Positions 35,517 to 44,015 of a stretch of 64,000 bases of DNA are shown here, in pieces (the stretch's first letter is position 1; the number at the start of each line of letters is the position of its first letter). This DNA comes from Faecalicatena orotica (GTDB lineage: Bacteria > Bacillota > Clostridia > Lachnospirales > Lachnospiraceae): positions 62,001 through 126,000 of the forward strand of contig NZ_QGDL01000006.1 of the NCBI RefSeq assembly GCF_003149245.1, in the 5' to 3' direction. The notes beneath the pieces were generated by a model, which saw only the letters and a list, made by a program, of their open reading frames with translations, was not told where the DNA came from and searched no databases. Position numbers and translations under genes: made by a program.

Positions 35517-37019
35517 TTATTTATCTAGTACCACCGCTGGTATTTCCAGCAGCTCTGCAACTTTCTCATAGAGTGATCCATTATGCCCCACACTCATGGC
35601 AAAATGATGCGTAGGTGCCTCTGCAAACCACTCATCCATGAAAGAATCCGGATCTTTTTTGAACTTTACAGGCGTCTGGGTATTGCCGATCGTCATGATC
35701 GTACCGTCTGTCGACTCCGCTTCCGTGACGATGAATTTGAGTTTTCCGTCGATTGTCTGTGTACAGCCGAGGTTTGTAATATCCCCCGCTCTTACCTTTG
35801 CCTCTACAGATACCCCGGTCCCCTGTTTCCCATGATATAACCCCATGCCTCTCAGGATTGGCTTTCCTTTTGCAATCTCCAAATGAAACGGGCCGTCGTG
35901 TCCGAGGAGGATTGTGCCGTCCTCATAATCCACGGTCACAATTTCACAGAAACTGCCGCCCTTTCCAAGGATATCACAGATTTTCATGGCGAGACATGTC
36001 TTCAGGTCGCCTTCCCCGGCACATGGAATCCCTTCTGCGGTGAGAAGCGAATGACCAACTATAAAGCCGCCCTGCATGTCTTCATAATGATTGCCCGGAG
36101 CGCCGTGATAATAATATGTCAGTGCATCCAGATCAAACTCTTCCACCATTTTCTCCTGCGCAGCCGCTATCTTAGCAGACCAGTTCATCTGTTCTTCTGT
36201 CGGCTTCTGTGCCAGCGGGTCTGCCGCGGCATCCTCGCTGATGGTAAAGAACTCCTCAATCTCTTTTCTTTTTTCTTCCGTCTCTTCCTCTGTCACGCTC
36301 TGAAGCATCCTGTCCAGATCACACATCTCCAACACTTCAACATGTGCACCTGTCTGGGCCTGAAACATGGTAAAATCACTGTACATATCCAGCATGCCGC
36401 TGTATGTATTGCCAAGGAACCCAAATCTTGCCCCCTCCAGATTGCGTTTTACCTTCGCTGCAAGCACCCACTCCTCAATCTTCTTCCATGCACGCTTCGC
36501 CTCGGGACGACGGGCTGTTACTTCGTCCGTCATGGAAATAACCGGTGTGTAGTCCAGACCAAGCAGTCCGTTCACAACATGGTACTTGATTCCCGCACGG
36601 TTAAAAGCATTGGATACCTCCGGGACCGGACATGCACCACAGTGTGCAAGCCATTCCCCGGTCGTCGTTTTTTCATAATTTATTCTGGCCGCAGGCTGCA
36701 GGTTCAGTACGACAGCCGGTGCCTTACAGATCTGGTGGACCGGCAGGATCGATGCGCTTGTCACATAGGTTGCCGAATGGATAAAAATCAAATCAACATT
36801 TTTCTCATTAAAGTAGCAGCCAGCCTTCTGTCCCTCCTGCTCACAGTCAACAAGGCCATAATAGTATACTTCCGCCCCGAAATCTTCTATACTTCTTACA
36901 ATAAATTCCCCATACTCAATCAGCCGTTCGCGCAAACCGGGAAATTGTCCCCAGTAATGCTTCAGCCCCATAGAGTAAATACCTATCCGTGGTTTCTTTA
37001 CTTCTTTTCTTGTCATCAT
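35517..37019 (-). CDS. L-arabinose isomerase-family protein, substrate unknown
   Basis: A 500-residue sugar isomerase fold, divergent from E. coli AraA but with the corresponding metal and catalytic positions apparent: Glu in GNHYEDMQGGF, Glu in AGEGDLKTCLAMKI, His in TILLGHDGPFHLE and His in APTHHFAMSVGHNG. It is longer than classical AraA is similar to, and lacks araB or araD neighbours. The AGGAGG site is seven bases before the first of two ATGs. The gene stands alone between terminators and a divergent AraC regulator, in a region devoted to fucose and rhamnose, so another aldose or 6-deoxyaldose substrate is possible. Confidence 0.85.
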   Translation of the reverse strand: MMTRKEVKKPRIGIYSMGLKHYWGQFPGLRERLIEYGEFIVRSIEDFGAEVYYYGLVDCEQEGQKAGCYFNEKNVDLIFIHSATYVTSASILPVHQICKAPAVVLNLQPAARINYEKTTTGEWLAHCGACPVPEVSNAFNRAGIKYHVVNGLLGLDYTPVISMTDEVTARRPEAKRAWKKIEEWVLAAKVKRNLEGARFGFLGNTYSGMLDMYSDFTMFQAQTGAHVEVLEMCDLDRMLQSVTEEETEEKRKEIEEFFTISEDAAADPLAQKPTEEQMNWSAKIAAAQEKMVEEFDLDALTYYYHGAPGNHYEDMQGGFIVGHSLLTAEGIPCAGEGDLKTCLAMKICDILGKGGSFCEIVTVDYEDGTILLGHDGPFHLEIAKGKPILRGMGLYHGKQGTGVSVEAKVRAGDITNLGCTQTIDGKLKFIVTEAESTDGTIMTIGNTQTPVKFKKDPDSFMDEWFAEAPTHHFAMSVGHNGSLYEKVAELLEIPAVVLDK

Positions 37020-37134
37020 TATATCTCCTCCTGACCGTTCTTTTATTTTTGTTTACAAACACATTATAATCCTGTAAAATTGGAATTACATCCAAGCAAA
37101 TTGCCCAAAAATAACAGAATGTTGTGGTGATACT

Positions 37135-38013
37135 ATGAAGACAAAAACAGAACTTTTAGAGCGCGGTTCCCATACATGGAGTGAAGACTCCGTCCGGCTG
37201 ATCCTAACTCCCGGTACAACCGCCAAAACAACGTATTTTTATACACAGGAGATTGGTTATTTCAAGACCTGCCACCCATACTTTTCAGAACGTCAGAATC
37301 TGGACTCGTTCCTTATCGTATATACCGTTTCCGGCAAAGGGTTTCTGGAATATGAAGGAAATACATACACGCTGAAAAAGGGGCAGTGCTTCTACATTAA
37401 CTGCGAGGAGCACCACATGTACTGGACCGGTGAGGACGAGGACTGGGAGATCCTCTGGATTCATTTTAACGGAAACAGTGCTCTCGGGTATTATAAAGAA
37501 TTTACAAGAAATGGGTTCAGGATACTGGACTTAAGGGATGACTCCCTTATAGACCGCACTCTCCGGCAAATGATCTCTCTGCACAAAAAGAAAAACCTGA
37601 CTACGGAGATTGTAACTTCTAATTTAATCAACGGGATTCTTACGGAATTACTTGTTCTGACCGCAACCAACAATGCAGACACATTCCTCATCCCTGATTA
37701 TATAAAAGAAATCGCAAGGGAGATTGATAAGAATTTCAAAACGGACCTGTCGCTGAAATATTTTGAGGAGATGACACACAGAAGCCGCTATCATATCCTG
37801 AAGGAATTTAAAAAATATATCGGAGTTACGATTAACGAATACCTGATTACTGCCAGAATCACCTATGCAAAAGAGCTTCTGAAATATTCAGAGCTTCCGG
37901 TCGGTGAAATCGCCTTTGAGTGCGGAATGAATAATGTGACGCATTTTATCAATCTTTTTAAGGCGAGGGAAGGACAGACGCCTCTCGTTTACCGGAAAGC
38001 CTGGAGAAGTTAA
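37135..38013 (+). CDS. AraC-family transcriptional regulator
   Basis: A 292-residue one-component regulator with an N-terminal cupin (DSFLIVYTVSGKGFLEYEG; GQCFYINCEEHHMYW; WEILWIHFNG) and C-terminal double helix-turn-helix (MTHRSRYHILKEFKKYIGVT; ECGMNNVTHFINLFKAREGQ). It is divergent from the arabinose-isomerase-like gene with 115 bp between, the usual arrangement for local control. It ends at the shared terminator at 38017. Confidence 0.88.
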   Translation: MKTKTELLERGSHTWSEDSVRLILTPGTTAKTTYFYTQEIGYFKTCHPYFSERQNLDSFLIVYTVSGKGFLEYEGNTYTLKKGQCFYINCEEHHMYWTGEDEDWEILWIHFNGNSALGYYKEFTRNGFRILDLRDDSLIDRTLRQMISLHKKKNLTTEIVTSNLINGILTELLVLTATNNADTFLIPDYIKEIAREIDKNFKTDLSLKYFEEMTHRSRYHILKEFKKYIGVTINEYLITARITYAKELLKYSELPVGEIAFECGMNNVTHFINLFKAREGQTPLVYRKAWRS

Positions 38014-38016
38014 AAC

Positions 38017-38046
38017 GCGGGTCCGTAAAATCTCAGACGGACCCGC
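38017..38046. terminator. Bidirectional terminator at the 3' end of the BMC operon
   Basis: Perfect stem GCGGGTCCGT / ACGGACCCGC with a 10-nt loop, T-run on plus strand and TTTTAA on minus strand. It ends the AraC transcript and the fucA-pduQ transcript. A further small stem (ACAGGG/CCCTGT, 38059-38074) lies between it and the pduQ stop. Confidence 0.82.
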
Positions 38047-38110
38047 ATTTTTTGTATACAGGGAGGGAGCCCTGTTACAAACGTATTAAGTTTATTCTAT
38101 ATGTTGGCTT

Positions 38111-39256
38111 TTACCAGAGATCCTTATAAATCTGGACAATATCCGCTTTTCTCGGAACACGCGGATTCGTCGGCGTACATGCATCAGCCAGTGCTGCATC
38201 AGCCATACGGTCAATTGCGTTGAAATAATCTTCCTTCTCGATTTTCCCCATCTGTGAAATTGACAGCGGGATGTCCATCTCTTTGAGCATAAACTGTACC
38301 CAGTTGACAAGTGAACGGACAGTCATGATCTTATTGTAGCTGCTCAGTCCCAGCAGCTGTGCCACTGTTGAATACCGCTTTACAGCCGGCAGGTACTCTG
38401 TACGGCTCTTGCTGTGTTTGTTGATATCACTGTTAAACTCAATGATATGCGGCAGCAGCATTGCATTTGCACGTCCGTGGGGGATATGGAATGTTGCCCC
38501 GAGCTGGTGTGCCATGCTGTGGTTAATTCCCAATGATGCGGAATTGAACGCAAGACCTGCCAGACAGGAAGCGGAATGCATCTTCTGTCTCGCATGGGTA
38601 TCGTTGCCGTCAAGATATGCACGAAGCAGGAAAACTCCGCATATCTCGATCGCCTTCTCTGCCAGTGCTGTAGAAAAGTCATTCCGGTTCGTACTTACGC
38701 ACGCCTCCAGGGCATGTGTAAACACATCCATACCGGTATCCGCCGTAACTGACGGCGGCACACTTTTCACGAGTTCTGCATCCAGAATCGCTTCATCCGG
38801 AGTAAGCTCTCTGGATACAAGCGGATATTTCATCTGTTCGGCCGGGTCAGAGACAACTGCAAAAGAAGTAACCTCTGATCCGGTACCGCTTGTTGTCGGT
38901 ATCGCAATGAGGCCAACCTCCCCGTAATTATCTACACGGAGTGCAAACTCACGGATTGATTTGGAGGAGTCAATAGAGGAACCGCCTCCAACAGCGATAA
39001 TTGCCTCCGGCCTGTACTCCAGCATCTTCTTTACGCCTTCACTGATCTTGTCGATCGGTGCATCCGGCACTACCTCTTTGAAGATATCAAACTGGATATC
39101 TGCCTTCTTAAGAGGATCTAAGATCAGATTCAGACTACTGCTCTGTGCCATGAACGGGTCCGTAATAATCAGTACTTTTCTGTATGGAATCTCAGTCAGG
39201 CGATCCAGTGCCTGGTCGCCAAAGTATATTTTAGTCTTTATATCAAAACTCTTCAT
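38111..39256 (-). CDS. pduQ: Iron-containing 1-propanol dehydrogenase PduQ-like
   Basis: Reduces propionaldehyde to 1-propanol while regenerating NAD+ for PduP. 381 residues, Fe-ADH fold: N-terminal nucleotide region AIIAVGGGSSIDSSKSIREF and IPTTSGTGSEVTSFAVV; metal ligands in DTGMDVFTHALEACVS and SLGINHSMAHQLGATFHIPH. GAGGAAGGG precedes the ATG. Last gene of the fucA-BMC transcription unit, 12 bp after the DeoR regulator. It has no obvious encapsulation peptide of its own. Confidence 0.92.
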   Translation of the reverse strand: MKSFDIKTKIYFGDQALDRLTEIPYRKVLIITDPFMAQSSSLNLILDPLKKADIQFDIFKEVVPDAPIDKISEGVKKMLEYRPEAIIAVGGGSSIDSSKSIREFALRVDNYGEVGLIAIPTTSGTGSEVTSFAVVSDPAEQMKYPLVSRELTPDEAILDAELVKSVPPSVTADTGMDVFTHALEACVSTNRNDFSTALAEKAIEICGVFLLRAYLDGNDTHARQKMHSASCLAGLAFNSASLGINHSMAHQLGATFHIPHGRANAMLLPHIIEFNSDINKHSKSRTEYLPAVKRYSTVAQLLGLSSYNKIMTVRSLVNWVQFMLKEMDIPLSISQMGKIEKEDYFNAIDRMADAALADACTPTNPRVPRKADIVQIYKDLW

Positions 39257-39268
39257 AGTGCCCTTCCT

Positions 39269-40033
39269 CTACTTCGGATAGATGCACTCTATCCCTAACT
39301 CTTTGAATGCCTGAAGCCATTTGGCCGCCGGCTTTTCATCAGTAACAACGGTGGTTACATCTTCCAGCATACCAACTGCTGTAAACGCCGTTTTGTCAAA
39401 CTTACTTGAATCCACTGCAAGGATCTTCTCCTTGGCGGCATCCAGCATCGTTTTCTTATTATTCGCTAAAAGCTCATCAGAATCTGTAAGACCGGATGCA
39501 AGGTCGAAACCTTTGCAGGATATAACAGCTCTGTCAACATGATAGGAACGAAGCATTTTATCTGTCTGGGGACCTACGAGGGCAAAAGACCCCTCCCTGG
39601 AAACACCGCCTGTTGACAGCACACTCCAGTCCGGCACATCAAACAGTTCGATGATAATCTCTACTGAATTAGTTATCAGTGTCAAATTCCGTTTTCCTTT
39701 CAATGCCTTGGCAACATACACTGCTGTGGAGCTGGCATCCAGCATGATACTCTCCCCATCTTTTATCCTGGAGCTTATCAGCTCTGCTATACGCTGTTTG
39801 CCTATCACATTGTGATTCTTCCTGATGTTAAACGGTAAATCAATATTTACATTTTCATTGATGACGGCCCCGCCGTAACTCTTTATCGCATACCCGTCAT
39901 TTACCAGTTTCTCCAGATCTCTTCGGATCGTCTCCTCAGAAACATCATAAATCTGGCTTAATTCACTTACCACTACACGCCGATCAGCCTGTAGTTTCTC
40001 TAATATTTCATTCCGTCTTTCTATTGCAAGCAT
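39269..40033 (-). CDS. DeoR-family regulator of the BMC locus (FucR-like)
   Basis: A 254-residue regulator. The N-terminal DeoR helix-turn-helix is MLAIERRNEILEKLQADRR followed by VSELSQIYDVSEETIRRDLE; the effector domain (about 75-235) reads IMLDASSTAVYVAKAL, LITNSVEII and AVDSSKFDKTAF, related to phosphosugar-binding domains. The start ATG at 40033 has GGGAGG seven bases upstream. Being encoded inside the BMC operon suggests autoregulation by a pathway phosphosugar such as fuculose-1-P, as in E. coli FucR. Candidate operators are the palindrome at 48733 and the shared motif at 48816 and 53249. Confidence 0.9.
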   Translation of the reverse strand: MLAIERRNEILEKLQADRRVVVSELSQIYDVSEETIRRDLEKLVNDGYAIKSYGGAVINENVNIDLPFNIRKNHNVIGKQRIAELISSRIKDGESIMLDASSTAVYVAKALKGKRNLTLITNSVEIIIELFDVPDWSVLSTGGVSREGSFALVGPQTDKMLRSYHVDRAVISCKGFDLASGLTDSDELLANNKKTMLDAAKEKILAVDSSKFDKTAFTAVGMLEDVTTVVTDEKPAAKWLQAFKELGIECIYPK

Positions 40034-40066
40034 AGCACTGCCTCCCGCCCAGACTTTCACCGTAAA

Positions 40067-40615
40067 TTACAAAATTACTTCGCGAATCTTAGCATCCGGA
40101 TGTGCAATTACAGAGGAGTCAAGATACATTCCTTCATCTGCAACTGCAGCCTTCGCCCTTTCTATAGCCGCTTCTACCGCTGCCACATCACCTGTCAGCA
40201 TCAGGTATGATTTACCACACATACCTCTTGCAATACGGAGTTCGATCAGATCTACGATTGCAGTCTTGGCTGCTTCATCTGCCGCAACGATAATGGAAGT
40301 CGCATCATATGTCTCCATAATACCAAGTGCAGATACCTCTTCGATGTTCGTAGCTCCATAAATCGCCGGAAAAATAGATTTGTGCGGATTGCCGAGTACG
40401 AAACTGTTAATCAGGTGTTTTCCATGCAGTGTCTTCGATGTCTCAATGGCTGCATTCACGGCGCTTAAATCTCCTGAAATAATAACAATATATTTACCCG
40501 GACATACTGTCTGAGCCTCTATGATGCTTACTTCAGAAGTCTTTACCATAGCATCCGCTGCTACTACACCCGATGAAACAGTCTTATATTCTACCATTCC
40601 AATTGCCTTACTCAT
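40067..40615 (-). CDS. pduT: BMC-T shell protein with Fe-S cysteine (PduT-like)
   Basis: Tandem-BMC-domain trimeric shell protein, 182 residues: domain 1 about 1-90, domain 2 about 95-180. It aligns with PduT (MSKAIGMVEYKTVSSGV; ALGIMETYDATSIIVAADEA). The motif EAQTVCPGKYIVIISGD carries the Cys that in PduT binds a [4Fe-4S] cluster at the trimer pore. The start MSKAIG at 40615 overlaps the end of pduS by 8 bp. A redox-active pore protein next to PduS points to electron transfer across the shell. Confidence 0.93.
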   Translation of the reverse strand: MSKAIGMVEYKTVSSGVVAADAMVKTSEVSIIEAQTVCPGKYIVIISGDLSAVNAAIETSKTLHGKHLINSFVLGNPHKSIFPAIYGATNIEEVSALGIMETYDATSIIVAADEAAKTAIVDLIELRIARGMCGKSYLMLTGDVAAVEAAIERAKAAVADEGMYLDSSVIAHPDAKIREVIL

Positions 40616-41960
40616 TGCCTGCACGTCCCTCCTGAGTTTCTATGATTATATATTTCTCATTCACATCGCTTACGATACCATCAATGCTCGCATGGATTCC
40701 CACGCTTAAGCCTTTGGCAGGTTCAGCGATCAAATGTCCTCTTGCCACCTTGTCGCCGCGTTTTACAACTGCAGATGCAGGTGCCCCGATATGCTGGCTC
40801 AGGAGTATTTTGACTTTTCTAACCGGAACCGCAAACTCGTCAAGAGGAGCCTCCCGGTCATACTTCGTCAGATCAAGCCTGGCCATCAGCCGTTCCATAG
40901 GAACTTTACGGTACTCTCTTTCCTCTCCCACCGGCTTTGGCACAACACCCTGCGGCGGTTTGATTCCATTGGCACGTAAACCTGCTTTGTATTCCGCCAT
41001 TAATGATCTCGGTGACAATCCCTGCATGCAGGAATACATCTCGCACAGACCACAGGAAGAACAAAACATGGTATTGATAAATATGTTTGGTTCCTGTAAA
41101 TCTTTACAGGTAGCCGCTCGCATAAATAAATGCGGCTCTATCGGATGTCCGAGACGATTTCTCGGGCACAGGTCCGTACACATCGTACATTGGCAGCAGC
41201 ATGCTGCCGCACGCTTTAAGTCAATGGATGACTTCCGTCTCTTCTTCTGGATAATCAGGTGGTCCTCAGGCAGCACGAGGACGGCATTTGTCGTCTTCGT
41301 AACCGGCTGCGACCCGCTTCCGATGAATCCCATCATCGGGCCCCCGATAAAATAAACAGGGTCTTTTGTTGTCACACCTCCGGCGAGTCTTACAACTTCC
41401 TCGATTGTCGTTCCGATCGGAACACGCACCGTTACCGGATTCTCTACTTCCGCCACAACAGAAACAAGTTTATCAACAACCGGAGTCTCCTGATTCAGAG
41501 CCCTGTAAACATTATATACAGTCTCAACATTGAACACGGCCACTCCGCTTTCTATCGGAAGTCCTCCGGGCCTTACAACCTTGCCCGTCACTTCATAAAT
41601 CAGTACGACTTCATCGCCGGCCGGATACACTTCATTGAGCAGTCCCAGTCTGACCTCCGGATAGTCTCCGATTACCTCATTCAGCGCTTCAATCGTCTTT
41701 TTATAAGCCTTTTTTATACCAATAACTACTTCTTTTGCACCTACAGCCTGCCCCATCATATGGAAGGTCTCAACGATTTCCTGTGCATATTTTTCAAGTA
41801 ATTGTCTATGTAATCTTAAGAGTGGTTCACATTCTGCACAGTTCAGGATGATTGTCTCAGCACGTTCATCTAACTTTGCATAAGTAGGAAAGCCCGCACC
41901 ACCTGCACCAACAATACCGTTCTGCTGCAATATGCTGCTTAATTCTTTCATTTCCATCAT
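40608..41960 (-). CDS. pduS: PduS-like flavin/Fe-S electron-transfer protein (RnfC-like)
   Basis: A 450-residue RnfC-family protein. The N-terminal part has GIVGAGGAGFPTYAKL and LNCAECEPLL for FMN/NADH binding; the central SLBB-type region follows; two [4Fe-4S] motifs are CCCQCTMCTDLCPRNRLG and FCSSCGLCEMYSC; the last 90 residues resemble the biotinyl-like Rnf tail. ATG at 41960 lies four bases after the EutN stop, using its GGAG. In B12-type Pdu BMCs this protein reduces cobalamin; no B12 enzyme is encoded here, so it probably delivers electrons for another purpose. Confidence 0.92.
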   Translation of the reverse strand: MMEMKELSSILQQNGIVGAGGAGFPTYAKLDERAETIILNCAECEPLLRLHRQLLEKYAQEIVETFHMMGQAVGAKEVVIGIKKAYKKTIEALNEVIGDYPEVRLGLLNEVYPAGDEVVLIYEVTGKVVRPGGLPIESGVAVFNVETVYNVYRALNQETPVVDKLVSVVAEVENPVTVRVPIGTTIEEVVRLAGGVTTKDPVYFIGGPMMGFIGSGSQPVTKTTNAVLVLPEDHLIIQKKRRKSSIDLKRAAACCCQCTMCTDLCPRNRLGHPIEPHLFMRAATCKDLQEPNIFINTMFCSSCGLCEMYSCMQGLSPRSLMAEYKAGLRANGIKPPQGVVPKPVGEEREYRKVPMERLMARLDLTKYDREAPLDEFAVPVRKVKILLSQHIGAPASAVVKRGDKVARGHLIAEPAKGLSVGIHASIDGIVSDVNEKYIIIETQEGRAGNE

Positions 41961-41964
41961 TTCA

Positions 41965-42231
41965 CTACTCCAGTCCTGTTCCATCGTCAATAATTCCAAC
42001 AATCGCTGCATCAACAGGTGCCTCCGGCATTCCGGAACCGATTCTCGCAGCACTTCCCTGTGCCACTAATACATAGTCACCTATACCAGCACCAATCTTA
42101 TCAATCGCAATGAGTTGTTTTGCACCGGTCTGCATATGTTCCAAAACATCCACAATCATAAACTTATTGCCGACCAGATTTTCACATTTGCGTGTCGAGA
42201 CAACACTTCCTTTAACTTTACCTATCAGCAT
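41965..42231 (-). CDS. pduN: BMC-P vertex protein (EutN/CcmL/PduN)
   Basis: Pentameric protein that closes the corners of the icosahedral shell; the only one in the window. 88 residues from ATG at 42231 (MLIGKVKGSVVSTRKCENL), with GAGGAGGATGTT upstream. Family features: KFMIVDVL, LIAIDKIGAGIGDYVLVAQG and SAARIGSG, then PVDAAIVGIID near the end. It is read between pduL and pduS with tight spacing. Confidence 0.95.
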   Translation of the reverse strand: MLIGKVKGSVVSTRKCENLVGNKFMIVDVLEHMQTGAKQLIAIDKIGAGIGDYVLVAQGSAARIGSGMPEAPVDAAIVGIIDDGTGLE

Positions 42232-42328
42232 AACATCCTCCTCATGCGACTTTACATTTCTTTTTTTATACACTGACACATTGGCAGGAAAAATGCCAAT
42301 GTGTCAGTGTACTGCTTTTATTCCATTC

Positions 42329-42976
42329 TTATTTAATGATTCTGACTGTATCACCTGTCGCAATCTTAGCTGCATTCGCTTCATCAGTATCGATATGCAT
42401 CTCGAGGGTAAAGCTGTCATCCACACGGATCTGCACATGATTGAAAACAGTTCCTCTTTCGTTATCTGCCTTTACAGACACAACGTCACCGTCATGTACT
42501 CCGGCAGCAGCCGCATCTTTGGGCGGCATATGGATATGCCTCTTGGCAATGATGCACCCTTCATCCAGATAGATTGCGCCTTTCGGCCCAACTACTGCAA
42601 TTGCTGCTGAACCTGCAACATTACCGGATTCTCTGATCGGCGCCTTAACACCAAGGCGGATCGCATCAGTTGCTGAAACCTCTACCTGTGATTTGCTTCT
42701 TACAGGTCCTAAAATTCTGACATTCTCTATTGCTCTAAGCTTCAGGCCCACAATAGTAACCAGTTCGTTGGATGCGAACTGTCCGCCCATCAGCTCTTTT
42801 TTCTTTGTTAACTGATATCCCGGACCAAACAGAGCTTCTACATGCTCCTGTGTCAGATGGATATGTCTTGCAGACACACCAATCGGCACCATGTATCCGT
42901 TATCTTCAGAAGCCTTTTGTTTCTCGACAGCTTCCAGTACCATTTTGGTAATCAATGCTACATTACTATTGTCCAT
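42329..42976 (-). CDS. pduL: Phosphate propanoyltransferase PduL
   Basis: Converts propionyl-CoA and phosphate to propionyl-phosphate and CoA, recycling CoA inside the compartment. 215 residues from ATG at 42976, with GTGAGGAG upstream. Residues 2-18 (NSNVALITKMVLEAVEKQ) look like an encapsulation peptide. Two zinc-binding His motifs, SARHIHLTQEH and AKRHIHMPPKDA, define the PduL family, with VEVSATDAIRLG and VFNHVQIRVDDSFTLEMH in between and after. Confidence 0.95.
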   Translation of the reverse strand: MDNSNVALITKMVLEAVEKQKASEDNGYMVPIGVSARHIHLTQEHVEALFGPGYQLTKKKELMGGQFASNELVTIVGLKLRAIENVRILGPVRSKSQVEVSATDAIRLGVKAPIRESGNVAGSAAIAVVGPKGAIYLDEGCIIAKRHIHMPPKDAAAAGVHDGDVVSVKADNERGTVFNHVQIRVDDSFTLEMHIDTDEANAAKIATGDTVRIIK

Positions 42977-43112
42977 ATCAATTCTCCTCACTTGCATGCA
43001 TGAAACGAATTCCTTCTTTTAAGAGTCCTGCTTTTTCATGCATACTGTGGTATTTACAGGCCTTACAGCCTGCCAATGACAAACTGTAAGGCCCTGTAAC
43101 TGCCAAAACGAA

Positions 43113-43391
43113 TTATTTGATTGCTGGAAGAATCTTCTCTACATCTGTGTGCGGTCTTGGGATTACGTGTGTTGCTACTAATTCTCCGAGTCTGCCTGCT
43201 GCTTCTGCACCAGATTCAACTGCAGATTTAACTGCTCCAACGTCTCCGCGAACCATTACTGTTACAAGACCGGAACCGATCTTCTCTGTTCCAACTAAAA
43301 CAACATTAGCTGCTTTGAGCATTGTATCTGCTGCTTCGATTGATGCTACTAAACCTCTTGTTTCAACCATTCCTAATGCTTCCTGTGACAT
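43113..43391 (-). CDS. Short BMC-H product from the internal start
   Basis: Predicted second translation product of the preceding entry: 92 residues from ATG 43391. It matches the length of canonical PduA/CcmK-type hexamers and is about 85 percent identical to the BMC-H at 44016-44291. The Shine-Dalgarno AAAGGAGG at 43400-43407 is as strong as that of any gene in the locus. Its existence as a separate polypeptide is inferred. Confidence 0.7.
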   Translation of the reverse strand: MSQEALGMVETRGLVASIEAADTMLKAANVVLVGTEKIGSGLVTVMVRGDVGAVKSAVESGAEAAGRLGELVATHVIPRPHTDVEKILPAIK

Positions 43392-43652
43392 TCTTTTTTC
43401 CTCCTTTAATTGAATCTTTTCTTCTACTTGTTCCGCCTGCTGCGCCGTCTGTTTCACTCTCTGGAGCGTTTTAGCCGGTGCCTTAGCTGTAGTCGTTTTT
43501 TTGGTGGATGCAGCTTTAGCAGTGCCGGTTGTCTTCTTTGCCGTACTTCTCGCAGTTCCGGCTGACTTAGCAGTGCTCTTTCGTGCTGCCCCTGCTGGTT
43601 TCTGGGAACCTTCAGCGTTTTCTGCGCCTGTCGGTTTATTCTCTTCTGCCAT
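43113..43652 (-). CDS. BMC-H shell protein with basic N-terminal extension and internal start
   Basis: Long form of 179 residues. Residues 88-179 are a canonical BMC-H hexamer domain ([53 protein letters not shown]). Residues 1-62 are a low-complexity Ala/Lys/Thr-rich, histone-H1-like tail ([20 protein letters not shown]); 63-87 look helical and charged. The long start has AGGAGG seven bases upstream. Inside the frame, AAAGGAGG (43400-43407) sits eight bases before ATG 43391, which would give a normal 92-residue BMC-H. Both products are probably made, as with PduB/PduB' but with a much longer, basic extension. The tail is absent from the near-identical paralog at 44016. Confidence 0.92.
   Translation of the reverse strand: MAEENKPTGAENAEGSQKPAGAARKSTAKSAGTARSTAKKTTGTAKAASTKKTTTAKAPAKTLQRVKQTAQQAEQVEEKIQLKEEKRMSQEALGMVETRGLVASIEAADTMLKAANVVLVGTEKIGSGLVTVMVRGDVGAVKSAVESGAEAAGRLGELVATHVIPRPHTDVEKILPAIK
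43400..43407 (-). promoter_or_regulatory. Internal ribosome binding site
   Basis: AAAGGAGG on the minus strand, eight bases before the internal ATG at 43391, within the codons for the charged segment LKEEKR. It encodes Lys-Glu-Glu, so the coding sequence and the ribosome site are compatible. Confidence 0.75.
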
Positions 43653-43663
43653 CTGACTGCCTC

Positions 43664-43948
43664 CTAACTTACCCTGTTCGCGCTGTTATTGATAAGCTTT
43701 AATATCTCCTCGTGAGGACTTGCAATCACTACATGCGCTACAGGCTTTTTAATTCCGTTTGCTGCGGCAGTTTCAATGGCCCCGGTTACAGCAGATACGT
43801 CTCCGCGGATGATGATTGTTACAAGTCTTCCACCTAACTTTTTCTCCCAGGTAACGAGCTGTACATCTGCTGTCTTGCACATAATGTCAATGGCAACAAC
43901 TGCTCCCGTCACACTTGGAACTTCAAAAAATCCATACGCCTGTCCCAT
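43664..43948 (-). CDS. BMC-H shell protein, divergent
   Basis: A 94-residue single BMC domain: [40 protein letters not shown] and [11 protein letters not shown] at the end. It differs from the two canonical hexamers at the pore region (KKLGGR in place of KIGSG), so it may form a pore with different selectivity. It starts 67 bp after the 44016 gene (AAAGGAG upstream) and ends 11 bp before the extended BMC-H gene. Confidence 0.92.
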   Translation of the reverse strand: MGQAYGFFEVPSVTGAVVAIDIMCKTADVQLVTWEKKLGGRLVTIIIRGDVSAVTGAIETAAANGIKKPVAHVVIASPHEEILKLINNSANRVS

Positions 43949-44015
43949 GAGACTGCTCCTTTACTTCTTCGATCCATTCCCGTTTGTTTCCGGAAATATG
44001 TGCTCTTCGCAGTTC

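Noticed and set aside
35883-37034. Long plus-strand open frame (383 codons) opposite the arabinose-isomerase-like gene
   Set aside because: Composition is Cys/His/Arg/Phe-rich, no ribosome site or domain; it is the antisense of a clear enzyme gene.
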